A stretch of DNA of 64,000 bases from Cunninghamia lanceolata (taxonomy: Eukaryota > Streptophyta > Pinopsida > Cupressales > Cupressaceae). A program made the translations under genes and the position numbers. The notes under the pieces are model-generated. The model was not told the origin of the DNA. It ran no database searches and saw only the letters and a list, made by a program, of their open reading frames with translations. Where the stretch lies: NCBI GenBank assembly GCA_027924645.1, contig BSBN01001149.1, positions 2,356,001 through 2,420,000 of the forward strand, read 5' to 3'. The first letter of the stretch is position 1; each line of letters starts with the position of its first letter. Below, piece by piece: positions 24,287-36,500 of this stretch.

Positions 24287-27200
24287 TAATCCTATATTTG
24301 AATTTATTTTCTAGTAAGTCATGGTCCAACCTATAGGTGTTCTAATTGGGAGTTTATCACTTGTCATCTGGGATGTGGTGAAAAATTAGAACATTATCAT
24401 TATCTAGATATTCTAGCTTTGGTTACAGTTGGAGCTTTAAAGTTGATTTGACAAATTTCATGTCTGTGTCTAGTTTTTGTTTTGAAGATTGTAGGGTTTC
24501 TTTCTATTTATGGATGGTTATGATTCTTCATTCTCAATCATACATAAAATTTAGGATCTCAGTTTGCTTTAATTTAGGATTTTAGTAAATGAGATGGAAA
24601 AGAGTGGTCCTTTATTCAAACAATTTTTATATGATCTTGATTTGGAAATTTGTTGTCTTCCAGGTGGGTTTCATGCTTGAAACACATCATGACAACTATT
24701 CCCTCTTAGTCATGGTTACTTAGATATTCGTTTTACTAAAATAATTTAATAATTGTCTTCCAAATCCCATCAAATAGAGCTGGCCTAATTGTGTATAGAG
24801 CTCATCCTTTTTGGGTGTAAAAATACTGCCCTGAACATGAATGCGATGACACACCTCGATGTTGTAGTTGTCACCGCATGGAGGTGAGGAAGCATTATAT
24901 ACTCAGTGACACAGTTGTCTCTTTTGTTGTTGAAATCTACATTTATTTAGGGAAACATTTTACAAGATTAACCTGACTGGGATGTAGGGCTCAGCTATCG
25001 ACCTGCATATAGTTGAAGTAGCTAACATCCTATTTTGCTAAGCTCTACTCTCTACTGGTCTATCCATCAATTTTCCACCCTAGCTCATTAATCCATCAAA
25101 ATTTATTTGGAAATTGGAAAACATTAGCGTTGGTCCAGTTCCTTTTCTTTGTATATCTGAATATCATAAACTATTATGCCAGTCTTTGGCAGGAACTTCA
25201 CTGCTCAATTTGTTTGGACTTATCTGTGCTTGAGTGAAGGAGTGAAAGTGGGCATCCGGTGAACATTTTGCTTCAAGCCTATGAAGCTGCATCTATGGTA
25301 AGCCTCTGTATGGACTTCTATTTCATAAATCTTTTCACTGTGAGCAGAATCCGTGTATAATACCAGTGCAAATCAAATTTGAGTTTTTTTAAACATCATG
25401 TTGTTTCATCTTCTTACTGCAATCTTTCCACTGCTATTGTAAATTGTACTATTCAAAGTGAGAAATGCTCATATGGTCTCAAGCTCTGACTAGTTTTCAG
25501 TATTTTGTAAAATATTATGCCTATATGTACATAAAACCTCTCAGGGAGGATATCTTTATTTTGTCAATTTTGGGTTCAAGTTTTCTTTTTGTTGGATCTC
25601 ATAGAGTAGTTTTCTTATAAGTTGGGCTTAATTATTGTGACTCTGTCAATTCGTTCTTGTTCAGTTGTTCAAATGGGTTTTCTTGCAAGTCAGGTGTATA
25701 TATTTTCTTGTAGTTGTTGAGGAATGAACACACATTTCCCTTTCTTCCAGGTGTTTTTACAGTTTTTATCATTGATTTTTTACATTAGCCACTGGACACT
25801 TATGAAAGAATACATCTCATTCTTTTTATGTTAAAGTAGATTCTATACATGTAGAGCTAGTTTTTGTATGTTTTTATAGAGTTTTATTTGTTGATGTTTG
25901 TGGGTCTTAATGGATAGGTTGAAATTTATACCAGGTAAAAGTCTTTTTTTTTAAGTTTTAAATGCCCTTTTGAATAATACAATAGCTAAAGAAAGGTAAA
26001 GGTGACTAAGTTTTCTCTGATATGGCTGGCATTCCTCAAGATTTTTAGTTTTGTTGGCATGATATGAAGATGCCTTGTGCTGTTGAACGTTAACAATATA
26101 TGTTAGGAAAGAACCTCTACTCTAAATTCACTGAATTCTGAACTTTTTTGATAGACTGTAAGATTGATCCTCTTTTTTATACTAAGCATCAGGAAACTGA
26201 AGAAATTTTAAGCAAGAAGCCCATGTTTTCCTGAAAGAGCTAGAAACTAGAAGGAATTTCATACTTAACTGATGAAACAATAGATTGACTTTCTTCAAGG
26301 TCTCACTGTACAGTTTTCTTTAAACAACAAGCTAGCTATTTTCTGCATGTTCAAAGCCCCCATGATAAGGTGGCACATTACTAGGTACAAATCTCCCCAC
26401 CACAGTAAGGCAACCCATAACTCGTACTATTGAAAATAATTGGGCTTGAACAATAACTATGGTCTTATGTTAGAGATAGCAACCAAAGAAGTCCAAATGT
26501 ACCATTTCACTTTACTTCCCATTGAGACTACAATTTGGATAGCTTAAAGGTCAACATCTAATTTAAATCAAAAGTGGCTTAGAATTGTATTTAGGTATGC
26601 TTACTAATAAGCATAGGTTTAAGAGATATAAATTAAAATGTTTATGATTTTAATTAGAGTTAACTATGATGGACGGATTGACCATCCAACATTCTCCTAC
26701 CCAATCATATAATGATGCCAACAATAGTATCCATGTCTGCATTCTTTATATGTTGAATGAAAGACATGTATTAGCTTAAACACTTAAATTTCATTATCAT
26801 ATGTAATGTCCCAAATGTGCATCTAAACTATTATAAATGCTTGACATACTGTCTTTCATCTATAGGCATCAAAATCTCTTTTTATATTCTTTTCAGGGCA
26901 TGGTAGTTTGATTGTGTGGCAAATTTTTAATTCTCTCTCCCCTTCTACACTAGAAACATACAAGATTTTGTTTCAAGAAAGGCCAATATTCTTAGCTATA
27001 ATAAATTGTTATGGTAGCTAGTGGAAACTACTTGAAAAGCATCCAAAAACCATTATTCTCTTTTTGGCACTAACCCTTAGAAGAAGAAGTAAAATGCTCA
27101 ATTTATGCAATTAAATTCCACTACAAGGTTTTTAAGCTCAAGAATTTGCAATATAAACTAGTAAGTTTTACTTGTCTATTATCAGTTAAACACTTTATAG

Positions 27201-28780
27201 AGGACCATGTGTGAGCATACACTATTTGCAGGTCTTTTATAGTAGCTAATTCGTTATCAGTTAAACACTTGTTATAGGACTATGTATGAACACACACTAT
27301 TTGTAAATCTTTTATAAGGCAAAATTAGATACAATTTGAAATTGGATTGTTATCTTGTGATGTGAATTTATGGAACCATGTTGTTCTTATTGCTACTGAA
27401 GTTTGTGAAGAAAATTACAATACTTGTAATTTTGACTTTAAATATGTATGGCATCCAAGTCTTATAGGAATTTATGTAGAACTTCCTTTAGAATGATTGT
27501 TAACAAAAATCCCATAAAATTCATGATGAAAGTTGGAATTGAACAAATGGACATTGCTTTATCTACTCCAACAAACTTGTCCTTATCATCCATGGTCCAT
27601 GAACATTCTTGGGCAATAATTTTTTTGTTTGGTAATGCATATGGACTATTATTTTCTTTGTTGTAATGCATATGGACTATGGTTTGTTTTGTCTTACATC
27701 ATGCATACGGACTTAACTTGCCAGATGCTATTTTTTTTTTCTGTGGGGATATATTATGTATGCTTACAGCATAGATATAGAACAAAAGGCCCTAAGTCCA
27801 TAGGTGGATGTGCATGGCCAATTGGAACTTTGGGACTTAAGCACATTTTGGGAGTTCAAGCTCACTCTAATTTACTTGTAAAACACTTTCTAGCTTGGTA
27901 GCTCATTTCATTGCGATACCATAAGAAAATGCCTTTTTGTATACAATGTCTTTCTTCCTCATAAGTAGGACCTGAAGTATTAAGAATTGCATGTATTCAG
28001 GTTTTCTTAAGTATAGGTTTGAACATTTGTCCCTAGTTAAGCATATGAACGAGTGCATTCATTCTATTTAAAATGCATTGCTGCTTTTTTAAAAATTCTA
28101 CTAGTGGCTTCTATATCGAATAAGAATTTGTGCATATGACAAAGCCATATAAATTGAAGAAACCAGGCAAGTAAACTAGAAGTATCCAAGATTCCGTTGC
28201 ACATTTTTTCATCCTGTTTCACTAGTTAGTTTTCTATGCTTTTTGCTTTGTGCACTGCATATCTTTTAACTTTTCAGTTAAATGAGCATCATTCTTCACA
28301 ATCCTCTATTTGATGATTTGCAGATGAAATTGGATATATGAATTCATTACTTGCACTACCTATTCACATGTCATTAGGTTTTGCCTTTTCATAAAATTAT
28401 TGCTTAAATGGATTTTTTAGACCAACTCACTTCACTATTCCATTTTTCCTACCTTCACTCAACTTTTGTTCCCTAACGATAAATTACAACAACATTTAAA
28501 ACATAAAGGTAGGAACCTGACGCAATGCATCTCTTGTTTAAATAGTGATTTTTAATATGACATATAAATAAGTATCAATTTCATATTAAGGAGTGTCTAT
28601 GAACATGCTCACACGGTAATAATGAATATTAAATATCACGATGTCATGAATCCAATTTATATAATATTATGCCACTCTCAAACTTATTATTGCATTTGGA
28701 ACACTCTAATCAAAGCGGGCGGGCTGGTATCAATTTTCACCATTACACTGGAATAATGAATAGATCAAACAAAAATCAGG
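24287..28780 (+). other. USP 3' UTR and gene-poor flank
   Basis: No coding gene is recognised. An exon-like stretch of 105 bp (25193-25297) has an acceptor-like CTTTGGCAG and a donor-like ATG|GTAAGC but a stop in its best frame. It could be a noncoding exon or chance. Small local duplications occur at 27179-27320 and around 27640-27715. The composition is otherwise unremarkable. Confidence 0.4.
27179..27320. repeat. Tandem duplication, about 75 bp x 2
   Basis: TTATCAGTTAAACACTT begins both units (about 27179 and 27253), followed by ATAGGACTATGT and ACACTATTTG. A few substitutions separate the copies. Confidence 0.75.
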
Positions 28781-28867
28781 ACTCGTTCGTTGGGGAATCA
28801 TTACACATCCCAAACACAAAACAAGTGTGTTGCATATATTCCCTGTAATTTTGAATTATTTTTGGCC

Positions 28868-29256
28868 ATGGAGGGGAGGGTTTTGCAGAGGAAAGAAGCA
28901 AAACATCAAAAAGAAAAAATGGCAGATGCGGCAGCGGCCCAGACAAATCGCCATCCTCAGCCCCCTTTTTCATCGGCGTCACGACGACCAGAACCTCCCT
29001 CCAAAACGTCAGTCTATAATTCTCTTTAAAACAGTAAATTTTGTCCAGAAGCTCATTGCAACGTATTCTGTTTATGAATATTTTCAGATATTAACTGTGT
29101 TGAGTTGGTTTTGTTTTTGTAGCGCTTCAAAGAGTGTGAATTGGATTTGTTTCTGTAGCGCTTTATAGAGTGAAGCAAAGCTAAAGCAGGAGAAGAAAGA
29201 TAGGCTCTGCAAAGAAGAGGAGGAGGAGCAGGAAAATCCTGTTCCATCTCCTTAAA
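28868..29256 (+). pseudogene. Small Lys/Glu-rich gene, copy 1
   Basis: Exon 1 begins at ATG 28868 (MEGRVLQRKEAKHQKEKMAD), continues SSASRRPEPPSK and runs into TAA at 29027-29029. The site corresponding to the splice donor of copy 3 has lost its GT context, although the following intron-like sequence (AAAACAGTAAATTTTGTC) is conserved. After a T-rich acceptor region, a second block near 29173-29256 reads KLKQEKKDRLCKEEEEEQEN and stops, matching the charged exon 2 of copy 3 but with far fewer repeats. The product is unknown; composition suggests a nuclear, coiled-coil-forming protein. Loss of the donor makes this copy probably defective. Confidence 0.5.
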
Positions 29257-29842
29257 CAACTTAAACAACGTCATGGAACACTAATAACTTTTCACCGCAT
29301 AGATATTTACGCCTCTTAGCAGGAGGGTGGAGTTGAAGAGCTGAAAGATTCCAAGATTCCGTATAATTTTATAAGATTCCAATTTTAAAAACAAGATTTA
29401 TATGCATGAGATTATTAAGATAGAGGATCATAATCAAACGCTCCAATAAATACACCACTAAACCACACACCATCTAAAGATGCTTTTGTTATTTTAAACC
29501 AAAATGCAAATATTTTAGGTGCCAGTAATTTATAAATACCAAGAATAAGAAATATATTTAATAGGAAATGAAACACTTGCATTTTAACTGCCAGTAATTT
29601 ATAAAAAATAAAAAATAAAAACCAAAAACCAAAAATTGTGCAGATCTCCTTGACAGTCGAAGTGTCAAAGAAAAAGTATCAAGAGTTAATTAAAAAAGGC
29701 AAAATGGAAATCATAAAAGAGAAACTGAAGTACGCAACCAGTGGATCTACTTTAAACCAAATCTTGAGGAGAAGAAAGAGAAAGACTCTCAGAGAGCAAA
29801 GAAAATTTAAAAAAATTGAAATTTATATACTATTTAATTAAA

Positions 29843-29845
<3 letters not shown>

Positions 29846-29899
<54 letters not shown>
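29846..29899. repeat. (TA)n microsatellite, about 27 units
   Basis: A continuous TA run shortly after the lysine-rich open frame. Confidence 0.95.
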
Positions 29900-29901
<2 letters not shown>

Positions 29902-30841
29902 ACTATAATGTCCTGTGTGCAGACAAGATAAATATAGTTTAGAAAGATATCTTAGACTCTATTATATCTGTATTTTGGTCCAGTTTAAAGGACCCATTTT
30001 TATATAATATAATGAATTCAAAAAAAAACAAAAACCAAAAAAAAAATTGGAAGATATCTCTCAAAATACTTAGATATATTTTTTTAAATATAAATATACT
30101 AATAATAACAGTTAAAACTCAAATATTTAACAGTCCGTGGAGAGCATTGATATGGTTATGAATAGGGAGGTTCCCCTTTATATATGAAAATTTGATGTAT
30201 CTATATTGACTGGATATTTCAATATTTAAAGCTTAGTTGCAGGGATTGCGATTTAATTGCGATAAATCACGGATCGCCGGGAAAAGCCAAATTTTCAGAA
30301 AAAAAGACTGCTACTTTATCATTAACTCGCAGTCAATTTTGATCTTTTGTCAAAACAAAAATTTAGGGTTTTTAGGTTTTTCCTGATATCTGCAACAATT
30401 TTTTCTGAAATTTTTGCTAATCCTACCCCGTTTTTTTTCTAATCCTAAATCTAACCCAATTTTGTTCCAATTAATTGATATTTTTTTCATCTTTTGATTT
30501 GCCATTTTACTACCAAAACGATTTTTGGCACTATGATTTAAAGTAGACATTTGTTCATTTTTTTGACAGGATGGTGAAGACAATGAAGGTATTTAGTTTT
30601 TTTTTGGAGGTTTTGTGTGAGGTCAATTCTCTTAATGGATATGAATGCTTCTGGATTTAACTGTGTTGTTTATTTTTACTCAACGTTTGAGAGCAAGAGA
30701 AGAGAAAATACAGGCCTTGCAAAAGGCATGCGCTTGTATTTTGTTTTCTTGTGATTTCTTTGTGAACCTGCAGATTTCTCCTCTGAATCATCTAGAGCAG
30801 TGGAGGACTATGAATAGTTAGGATGAGTCTTTGGGACGGCT

Positions 30842-30926
30842 ATTCTTAAATATCATCCACTTCAACAATTAAACGTCAATTTTGACCAATAAAAATAGGA
30901 CAAATATTTACCACTTTTAAGGCACA
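30842..30926 (+). mobile_element. MITE fragment, left half only
   Basis: The stretch starts with TTAAATATCATCCACTTCAA and continues through CCAATAAAAATAGGACAAAT and TTTACCACTTTT, matching the left half of the full-length MITE at 33460-33596. The right terminal inverted repeat is missing. Confidence 0.6.
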
Positions 30927-31311
30927 GAACTCTCAACTCCAACTGGCTATTTAGGGTTACTTGCCTCCCTTCTCTCTTGAGAAGATATTTACACTCTATC
31001 TCCTTGTCATTTTACTCCATTTTCACTTATCTGATGACAATGTGACGGATCTATCATTAAACATAAATTAGTGAAGATTTTGAACTGGTTATGTCCTGCA
31101 AATTTGAACTTTTAACAGTTAACTCTATGCTTCAATAGAGTGTAAAACATTTATCCTTGCTCAAAGTGCTGTTGAAAGTCATTCTATACGATTGGATTTC
31201 TACAAATATAATCATTTCAAAAGAATTTGATCAACAAATTTTAGCTCTTTCCGATCGACGACGTTTCAAACTTATATTGTACCAAATCCAAATTTGCAGG
31301 TTTTGGATTTT

Positions 31312-31381
31312 CATACATACATTCCTACCATCAATTTATTCATCACCACATACATTCCTACCATCAATTTATTCATCACCA
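31312..31381. repeat. 33-34 bp tandem duplication
   Basis: ATACATTCCTACCATCAATT plus TATTCATCACCA is present twice in direct succession without mismatch. Confidence 0.9.
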
Positions 31382-31629
31382 GTTCTCTTATTTTCTTATC
31401 TGGAGTACCAAACAAAGCAGCACGACCCATAATGTTTCGCTTATGAGGAAACATCAACTGGCTGAATGGCATCATTTTGTGGTTACAAAGCGCTACAAAA
31501 TACAACAACAATTCTTCTTCTTTGAAGAGCTACAAAAACAAAACCAATTCAACACAGTTAAAATCTGAAAATATTCTTAACAAAATATGTTGCAACGAGC
31601 TTATGGACATAATTTACTGTTTTGAAAAG

Positions 31630-31795
31630 AATTTTACTGGGAAGCATACACTAACTTTTTGCTGGGAGATTCTGGTCGTCGTGACGCCGATGAAGAAGGC
31701 AGCTGAGGATGGCTATTTGGCTGGGCCGCCACCGAATCTGCCATTTTTTCTTTTGGATGTTTTGCTTCTTCTCTCTGCAAAACCTGCCCCTCCAC
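31630..31795 (-). pseudogene. Small Lys/Glu-rich gene, copy 2, exon 1 only
   Basis: The minus strand encodes EGQVLQREEAKHPKEKMADS and SSASRRPESPSK, aligned residue by residue with copies 1 and 3. The start codon aligned with copy 1 is GTG (31795-31793); an internal ATG remains at 31744-31742. The donor position reads CCCAGTAAAAT, one base short of the copy 3 donor. The conserved intron follows (AAAACAGTAAATTATGTCC), but no charged exon 2 is found beyond it. It is a defective duplicate in inverted orientation to copy 1. Confidence 0.6.
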
Positions 31796-32122
31796 GGCCA
31801 AAAAGAAATCAAAATTATTGGCTAATGAAATGAAAACAAATTGTTAACAGGGAATATGCGGCTGGATGATATTTAAGTAGAGTGATGCGGCTACTTGTTT
31901 TGTATTTGGGATGTCTAATGATTTACGTAAGAGAATCAACTTGAGTAGAAGTTTTAAAGTTCTTTCCACAGGAAGCCGAACAGACGGAAGAGGAGAAGTT
32001 ACTCTTAAAAAAGTACTTCATTTTCTATCCTTTAGTTCATTCATAATTTCATTTCATTAAAAAAAAAATGGCCAATATTTTCTGGTATTAGAAAAATCCA
32101 AGAAAATTTTGGTTCACAGATG

Positions 32123-32255
32123 GCTATTCTTAAACGTCATCTCAAAGGTAAATTTTGTCCAATAAAAATAGGACAATTATTTACCATTTTTCTATAAAAA
32201 TTAGATGTAAAATTACTATTGACTGATTGATCATTGAAACTTGTGATATTAAAGT
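32123..32255 (-). mobile_element. Degenerate MITE copy
   Basis: About 133 bp with the same interior as the full MITE (CCAATAAAAATAGGACAATT, TTTACCATTTTT, GATTGATCATTGAAAC). The terminal inverted repeats are only partly preserved. It lies directly downstream of the charged exon of gene copy 3. Confidence 0.6.
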
Positions 32256-32369
32256 AGAACACGATAGAGTATCTAAAAAAACTCTTACCAAATTTTTTTT
32301 TAAACAGAATTCTACACATATGAAACAATTAGCAAACATTGCCATTAATAAAAAAATGCAGTGCATTAC

Positions 32370-33273
32370 CTCCTCCTCCTCCTCCCCTTCTTTGTGGAAC
32401 CTCTCTTGTTTCTCTTTCTCCTCCTCCTCTGTTTTGGGAAGCCTCTCTATTATTTCTTTAGGGAACCTCTCTTGCTTTTCTTTCTTCTCCTCCTCTGTTT
32501 TGAGAAGCCACTCTTCTATTTCTTTGCAGAACCTCTCTTGCATCTCTTTCTTCTTCTCCTTTGTTTTGGGAAGCCTCTCTTCTTTTTCTTTGCAGAACCT
32601 CTCTTGCATCTCTTTCTTCTCCTCTGTTTTAGGAAGCCTCTCTTCTATTTCTTTGCAGAACCTCTCTTGCTTCTCTTTCTTCTTCTTCTCCTCCTCTCTT
32701 TTGGAAAGCCCCTCTCTCTTTTCTTTATAGAGCTTCTCTTCCTTCTTCTCCTCTCTTTTGGGAAGCCCCTCTCTCTTTTCTTTGCCGAGCTTTTCTTCCT
32801 TCTTCTCCTCTCTCTTTTCTTTGCCGAGCTTCTCTTCCTTCTTCTCCTCTCTTTTGGAAAGCCTCTCTCCCTTTCCTTTGTGTAGTTTCTCTTCCTCCTT
32901 CAAGGAAAGGGGTCTCTCTTTCTCTTTCTCCTTCCTCCCTTTTTCTTTGTGGAGCCCCTCGTTATTATTCTGCATTAGTTTTTCTTCTGCATTAGTTTTT
33001 CTTTCCTCTTTAAAGATCTTTAAAAAAAAACCAATTCAACACAGTTAAAATATGAAAAACATTTCTAACAGAAAATGTTGCAATGAGCTTACAGACAAAA
33101 TTTACTGTTTTAAAAGAATCTTACCTGGAACCATGGATTGAATTTTTGCTAGGAGCCCCTGGTTGCCTTGACGCCGATGAAGAAGAGCGCTGATGATGTC
33201 TATTTGGCTGGATCGCCACCGAAGGTGCAATTTCTGCATTTTCATGTTTTGCTTCTTTCCTCTTCACAACCAT
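32370..33273 (-). CDS. Small Lys/Glu-rich repeat protein gene, copy 3 (longest)
   Basis: Exon 1 (33273-33125) starts MVVKRKEAKHENAEIAPSVA and ends at a good donor (CCAG|GTAAGA). Exon 2 (33017-32370) is a 216-codon open stretch bounded by TTTTTAAAG and GAG|GTAATG. It encodes a highly charged protein built from about 22-residue units of the type KEIEERLPKTEEKKEMQERF, changing to KREEKKEEKLGKEKREGL nearer its start. The pattern suggests a long single helix or coiled coil. The simple exon 1 to exon 2 join is out of frame by two bases, so either a minor splice site is used (a GT inside CCATGGTTCC would fit) or the gene is damaged. The 3' exons are not identified. The family is unknown; low-complexity matches would be unreliable. 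Confidence 0.45.
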
Positions 33274-33459
33274 CAAATCAATGGCCAAAAAGAAATCAAA
33301 ATTACAGTCGATTGAAATGATAACAAACTGTTAACGGGGAATATGCGGCTTCTTGTTTTGTGTTTGGAAAAGTCTCAGCTTTTAAGAAAATTCGAGTTTC
33401 AGAATAAGGATGAACAACACAAGGGTGAAAATTGCAAGCACCATCTATGGAGCATTATT

Positions 33460-33596
33460 TTTAAATATCATCCATTTCAACAGTCAAAGGTTAATTTTAG
33501 CCAATAAAAATAGGATAAATAATTACCACTTTTTATTGTGAATGAGGTGTTAAATAGATATTGATCGTTTGATCATTGAAATGGATGATATTTAAA
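33460..33596. mobile_element. MITE, 137 bp, with perfect 21 bp terminal inverted repeats
   Basis: TTTAAATATCATCCATTTCA (33460-33479) continues one base further and is exactly mirrored at 33576-33596. The interior contains CCAATAAAAATAGGATAAAT and TTGATCGTTTGATCA. There is no coding capacity. Two related copies lie within 3 kb. A target duplication could not be fixed because the flanks are T/A-rich. Confidence 0.75.
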
Positions 33597-36500
33597 TCTG
33601 CAAATCACATCGTTCAGCTATGCTTATTTACACCTTGCTGACAGACTGGGACTGAATAATTGGCCTCAAAATCCAGACAGTTGTCACTGTAGGGCTTAAA
33701 TTTGACAGTCTACCTTGCTTGTCAAACAATTCTTTTATGACAGTTATCTATTCAATGTTGCCCTTCAAATACTATGGCATGCTTTAGTATAAATAAATCA
33801 TATATATATATATATATATTTTTATAAATTTTGACGGTTTGTCTAAAGTCTCTCCTTTCATATGATAGTCCTTTTTAAGTTTCGATTGTATTTTACAACA
33901 AAAATGCCTACATACAGCTACACAACTGTCAAATTTAAGCTCTGGACTCGTCAGCAAAATTTATTGCCGTTGACAACTGAGACGAGCTTTCCGAATTGCG
34001 GTGCTTTCTGGGGCAAAATTTAGTGCTGTTGTATTTCCTTATTGACTATTTTTAGCTAAATAGCACTCTTTCGGTTTAGGTGAGAATTATAACTAGTAAA
34101 AGCAAAAGGTATTAGATATTTATTGTTTTTTTTGGTTAAGCATGTCATATTTATATTTTTCAGAGTTATTATATTATTGCTTAGCAAATAGAGTTATAAA
34201 TATTTGTGTCTGTTAACTATTTGATAGCACTTTTAGGTGTTGGACTTTCAAATGTGATAATTTTAAAAATATTGGATGAGCAACTTTGAAGGTATTAAAT
34301 AAATTACTAATACTGATGAGTATTTTCAAAGATACTCAACAACTTCACAATTAATATGAACCATAAAAACTTGGTTAAATTTATAATTATCTTTTTAGAT
34401 CAATTTACGCAAACAAAACATAATTCTATTATTTTTCCATACGTGTTGCTAAGCTTTGTCAAAAAGTTCAATATCCTATTGAAGTTATAGGAGGTCATCC
34501 ATCTTTTGTTTTAATAAAAAAATTGTATTTTCAATGTGGTGGAAAAAATAAGAATCCTTATGAAAATGTTACCTAGAATAATGTTAACTTCCATTAATGT
34601 TCTTAACAAAGATTTTGTAAATGGGTGATATATTTGTTGTTAGGTTGTACCCATGCTAAAGCCTATATTTCATCAAGTGTTCTTTTTAGGTTGGAAGTTG
34701 GTACTTCTTTTTAGTGTTGAATATGTTGGGGAGATGGTGCTACTTTGTTTGGATTTAAATATCATATTGAAATTATGTTGATTTTTTAATGGTAAGAATG
34801 AAATTGAAATATTTTGTGTGGGTTCACTCGGTGACTTTAAATTTGGGTTCTAATTAGAAAGAAAAATTGGATACATTCATCACTTCTAACATTTCTAATA
34901 ATATTGGTTCTCATTGCATATGTTGCAAACAATTAATAATAAGTATATGTAAAGCCTCACAAATAAATGTAAAAGCCATTAAACCAACTCAAAAGTAAAT
35001 GAAGTAAATAATCCACTTAAATACAACATCGCAATATTCAAAATAAAAAGATGAAAATAATCCACTTAGATATAACATTTCAAAGATAAAAAGGTGTAAT
35101 TAATCCACTTAATTACAATATCACCATGAAAGATAAATCTCATAAATATGAATCATAATGTCATTAAATCTTACAAAATCACGTGCTTAATCCAGGTAAC
35201 AAGCACTATAAAATAATATACATAAATCCATAAGCAAGTATGCCATAATACATCCAAATCCAGTACAATAATCATGTACAACAAGAATAGTAAACCAATA
35301 CGCTCATCAGTCACATGAACCAAGTGGTCCACCACCTGCGAGCCAAGAGGCGGGAACATGGCTCAGGTACTTTTCCACCCAACCATGAAGTATTTACACT
35401 TCCCCAGATCCCTTCATGAAACGAAGGAAACCCAACCCTACACGAAATGTCTAGCTACCTGGTAACAACTGGCAGGAGGGAACACCCAATGCAACCCTGA
35501 TGTTTGAATGTGCAATTCTAAATAATGAAAAGAAAATTGTCTCACAACAGGATGTGGCAAAGATATCAATACAAGTAAGTTTGCTAGACAATAAACATCT
35601 ATTTCAATGTCATCTCAATTAGATCTAATCCTTATAACTAACCTAGTACAATTCCCGAAAAGAGGAAAAGCCATCTCTGAAAATCCACATTTGGCATCCT
35701 AGCCCAGAAAGCAACCCATTTACATTCCTAGATAAAAATCTACTTCTTTCCCCAAGAAGCAAGAAAATAAATAATAAATTAAAAGAATCAAGTTTTTCAA
35801 TAAATCATTTAAAAATCCCTTCCCAAAACATCATTTGTAAAGGCATACTTTCCATAAGCAAAAATTCATCCTTTCATTCAAAATTGCATTCACAAGTTTA
35901 TCAATTTGATACAATTTCTTATCCATTGTTCAATCATATATTCTCAATATCATGTGTAATCTAGCTATTAATGTTCTTTGCTGTCAATTTTGTGATGCGA
36001 ATTTATAAAAACATATAACAGACTTCCTGTTGCTACAACAATATTAATTGCAAAAAAATAAAACAGACTTCTTGTTGCCTTCATGTTGCCAGCAACAGGA
36101 ACTGCAGAAGGTATAAACAAAATAAAATACAACAAGTATAGTCTTCACTATTATTTACTGGTAAGGTTTAAGAATATGTTTAGAAATGCAGTCCATAACA
36201 GATAATAGGGTTTTATCTACTTTTTGAGAGTTTTTGTGTATCATTAAAGATAGGTCGATCTTCTAATCAAAACCCAATTTTGGCCAACATAAGAAAGAAT
36301 ACAGTCATAATAATGTCTGACAGGGAAATGCCTACAGCGATCTGGAGTTTGAGTTTTATTAATAATTTCCATTTAGTTTAATAATCAAAATTTGAGAATA
36401 GTATATTGGTTTCAAGCAGTTAGACAAAGGATGGAGAAGATAATTATCATGTCTTAATGAAATCAATGATTAGTCCAAGATTAATAGCAGGCGACAGGCA

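Larger units (their letters stand above)
29257..31629. other. Gene-poor stretch with MITE fragment and lysine-rich frame
   Basis: A lysine-rich open frame at about 29641-29841 (VSKKKYQELIKKGKMEIIKE) follows an acceptor-like TTGTGCAG but has no recognised domain. A (TA)27 run, a MITE fragment and a 33 bp duplication are listed separately. Nothing else codes convincingly. Confidence 0.35.

Noticed and set aside
32227..33048. Ser/Leu/Phe-rich + strand frames of up to 174 codons
   Set aside because: They are the antisense of the Lys/Glu-rich repeat exon; GAA/GAG/AAG codons read backwards give this composition.
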